Source of the DNA: Anaerolineae bacterium
Lineage (GTDB): Bacteria > Chloroflexota > Anaerolineae > B4-G1 > SLSP01
Length of the DNA: 7,057 nt
NCBI GenBank assembly: GCA_016934645.1
Contig: JAFGSL010000540.1
Location: 1 to 7,057, forward strand
Direction of reading: 5' to 3'
How positions within the stretch are numbered: the stretch's first letter is position 1; each line of letters opens with the position of its first letter. A model generated the notes under the pieces. The model saw nothing but the letters and a program-made list of their open reading frames with translations. It was not told where the DNA came from and ran no database searches. The position numbers and the translations under genes are program-made. Below are positions 6,456-7,057 of the stretch, piece by piece.

Positions 6456-6484
6456 ATTATCGTACCATTTGAGATAATACTCAA
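6456..6484 (-). promoter_or_regulatory. Promoter of the MalT-type regulator
   Basis: On the minus strand TTGAGT (6484-6479, 4 of 6) and GATAAT (6461-6456, 5 of 6) are separated by 17 bp. Transcription would start about 6-8 nt past the -10, essentially at the GTG/ATG pair (6450-6445). This explains the missing Shine-Dalgarno site. Confidence 0.6.
6469..6484. promoter_or_regulatory. Dyad overlapping the regulator's -35 region
   Basis: TTGAG (6469-6473) and CTCAA (6480-6484) are 5-bp inverted arms around a 6-bp AT spacer, and they cover the -35 hexamer. It is short, so it could be chance. Its position would suit an operator for repression or autoregulation. Confidence 0.3.
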
Positions 6485-6532
6485 GTTCGCCTATACGGGT
6501 CTGCAACACAAGGTCGTTGATTCGGCGGTTGA

Positions 6533-6823
6533 GCGGCGCGTTGCAACGCCAGCAGCTTCCTGCGTAATCACGGCTTCGCCAATCACGGCGGGCTGCGCGC
6601 CTATCCGACGAGCAACTTCAACCGTCCCGAGCTGGCCGGGGACTTCAAGGTCGCGGTGCGCCTGCACCCCGAGATGCTGTTGGGCCACAAGGACGGGGTA
6701 TACTTCGCCCGCGAGATCACCGCGCCGGCAGAACGGGCACTGGCCTGGGTGCTCTGGGCGCTCTTCGCGCACAGTCTGGAGGTTGGGCTGAAGCTGCAAG
6801 GGGAATATCCGGCGTTTTGGTAA
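6533..6823 (+). pseudogene. 3' remnant of an unrecognised gene
   Basis: Ninety-six codons are open from just after a TGA (6530-6532) to a TAA at 6821-6823, with no start codon or ribosome site at the left end. The translation looks protein-like, with NHGGLRAYPTSNFNRPELAG, LLGHKDGVYFAREI and ALAWVLWALFAHSLEVGLKL, and ends in GEYPAFW. I do not recognise the family. A hairpin follows 4 nt after the stop, as after a genuine gene end. The simplest reading is the C-terminal stump of a gene whose 5' part was lost. The break lies at a copy of the repeat core (6536-6545). Other frames here, including one of 102 codons on the minus strand, read less like protein. Confidence 0.45.
6536..6549. repeat. 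Degenerate repeat core at the truncated edge of the remnant
   Basis: GCGCGTTGCA (6536-6545) is identical to ten bases of the right end of the 211-bp element (3587-3596). It overlaps a perfect 12-bp palindrome GCGTTGCAACGC (6538-6549). The match is short and may be chance, but it falls where the remnant loses its upstream part. Confidence 0.35.
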
Positions 6824-6827
6824 AACG

Positions 6828-6860
6828 GCAGGGCTGGAACCCTAAGGATTCTAGCCCTGC
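6828..6860 (+). terminator. Hairpin after the gene remnant
   Basis: GCAGGGCTGGAA (6828-6839) pairs with TTCTAGCCCTGC (6849-6860) in a 12-bp stem with one mismatch that becomes a G-U pair in RNA. The loop is CCCTAAGGA. Only TTAT follows on the plus strand. On the minus strand CCGTTTTA follows, so termination could act in either direction. It is a strong stem with a weak T tract. Confidence 0.55.
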
Positions 6861-6921
6861 TTATGCCTGATTACTGACTATCGATGTTTTTTAAGGAAAT
6901 TCGTGAAAAATCTGCACGATT

Positions 6922-6943
6922 CTATGCTATACTAGGCATAGCA
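6922..6943 (+). promoter_or_regulatory. Extended -10 inside a dyad, right edge
   Basis: CTATGC (6922-6927) and GCATAG (6936-6941) flank TATACT (6928-6933), which is preceded by TGC, an extended -10. A second pairing, TGCTAT/ATAGCA (6925-6930 and 6938-6943), is also possible. No good -35 is visible and no gene clearly starts before the window ends. It may be a regulated promoter for a gene to the right. Confidence 0.35.
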
Positions 6944-6949
6944 CTAATT

Positions 6950-6961
6950 CAACGCACTTGA
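6950..6961. repeat. Partial copy of the dispersed repeat
   Basis: CAACGCACTTGA matches the last 12 bases of the 17-bp repeat unit, and the leading AGGTG is replaced by AATT. It lies just right of the 6922-6943 dyad. The remaining sequence to the window end (6962-7057) shows no gene I can support. Confidence 0.55.
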
Positions 6962-7057
6962 CGCGATGTGTGCCGTGCTTTCTCCTTCATCCCTTTGTTC
7001 CTGAGTATGTACCTACAGTAGCCCCTGCTTCGCGACTGCCGGACCGGTGTTGACAAC

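Noticed and set aside
6491..6799. A 102-codon minus-strand ORF
   Set aside because: It is antisense to the more protein-like plus-strand remnant, and has no ribosome site or recognisable motif.
6949..7057. Open minus-strand frame entering from the right edge and stopping at 6951-6949
   Set aside because: It has only about 35 codons, rich in Arg and Lys, with no recognisable family. The length is compatible with chance, although its stop overlaps a repeat copy as the ATPase stop does.

Overview
The window holds four long genes, all on the minus strand. In transcription order (right to left) they are a 945-residue MalT-type LuxR regulator, a CPBP-family membrane protease homologue, an ABC ATPase and its ABC-2-type permease. 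An intrinsic terminator follows the permease. No rRNA, tRNA, CRISPR array or intact transposase is visible. The very long STAND/TPR/LuxR regulator with a KTKLYIPPVRP-type start, moderately high GC and good Shine-Dalgarno sites on the other genes suggest a member of the Chloroflexota, where such regulators are abundant. That assignment rests on family knowledge, not on a phylogenetic marker.

Layout. Positions 1-180 carry a leftward promoter, the possible start of a gene running off the left edge, and the rho-independent terminator of the permease. Positions 250-2216 are the permease and ATPase, split by an 82-bp repeat-bounded element. Positions 2290-3159 are the CPBP protein. It is preceded by a 28-codon ORF (3156-3242) that overlaps its start by four bases and looks like the stump of a small conserved protein. 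Positions 3243-3609 have no other gene. They hold a perfect 24-bp palindrome and a 211-bp MITE-like element with terminal inverted repeats. Positions 3610-6447 are the regulator, with a promoter placed so that its mRNA should be nearly leaderless. Positions 6533-6823 hold a plus-strand 3' gene remnant followed by a hairpin. The right end carries a dyad over an extended -10 and another repeat copy.

The most unusual structure is a short repeat, AGGTGCAACGCACTTGA and its inverse. Six good copies, and two shorter core matches, lie in or beside the intergenic gaps and never inside the four long genes. Two pairs are in inverted orientation and bound small elements (82 and 211 bp). The other copies are solo.

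Function. The ATPase and permease should form one exporter, and the CPBP protein is probably co-transcribed with them. The MalT-like protein is the only regulator in the window and a plausible controller of the cassette. The exported substrate is not encoded here, and the link between regulator and exporter is inference from gene order.
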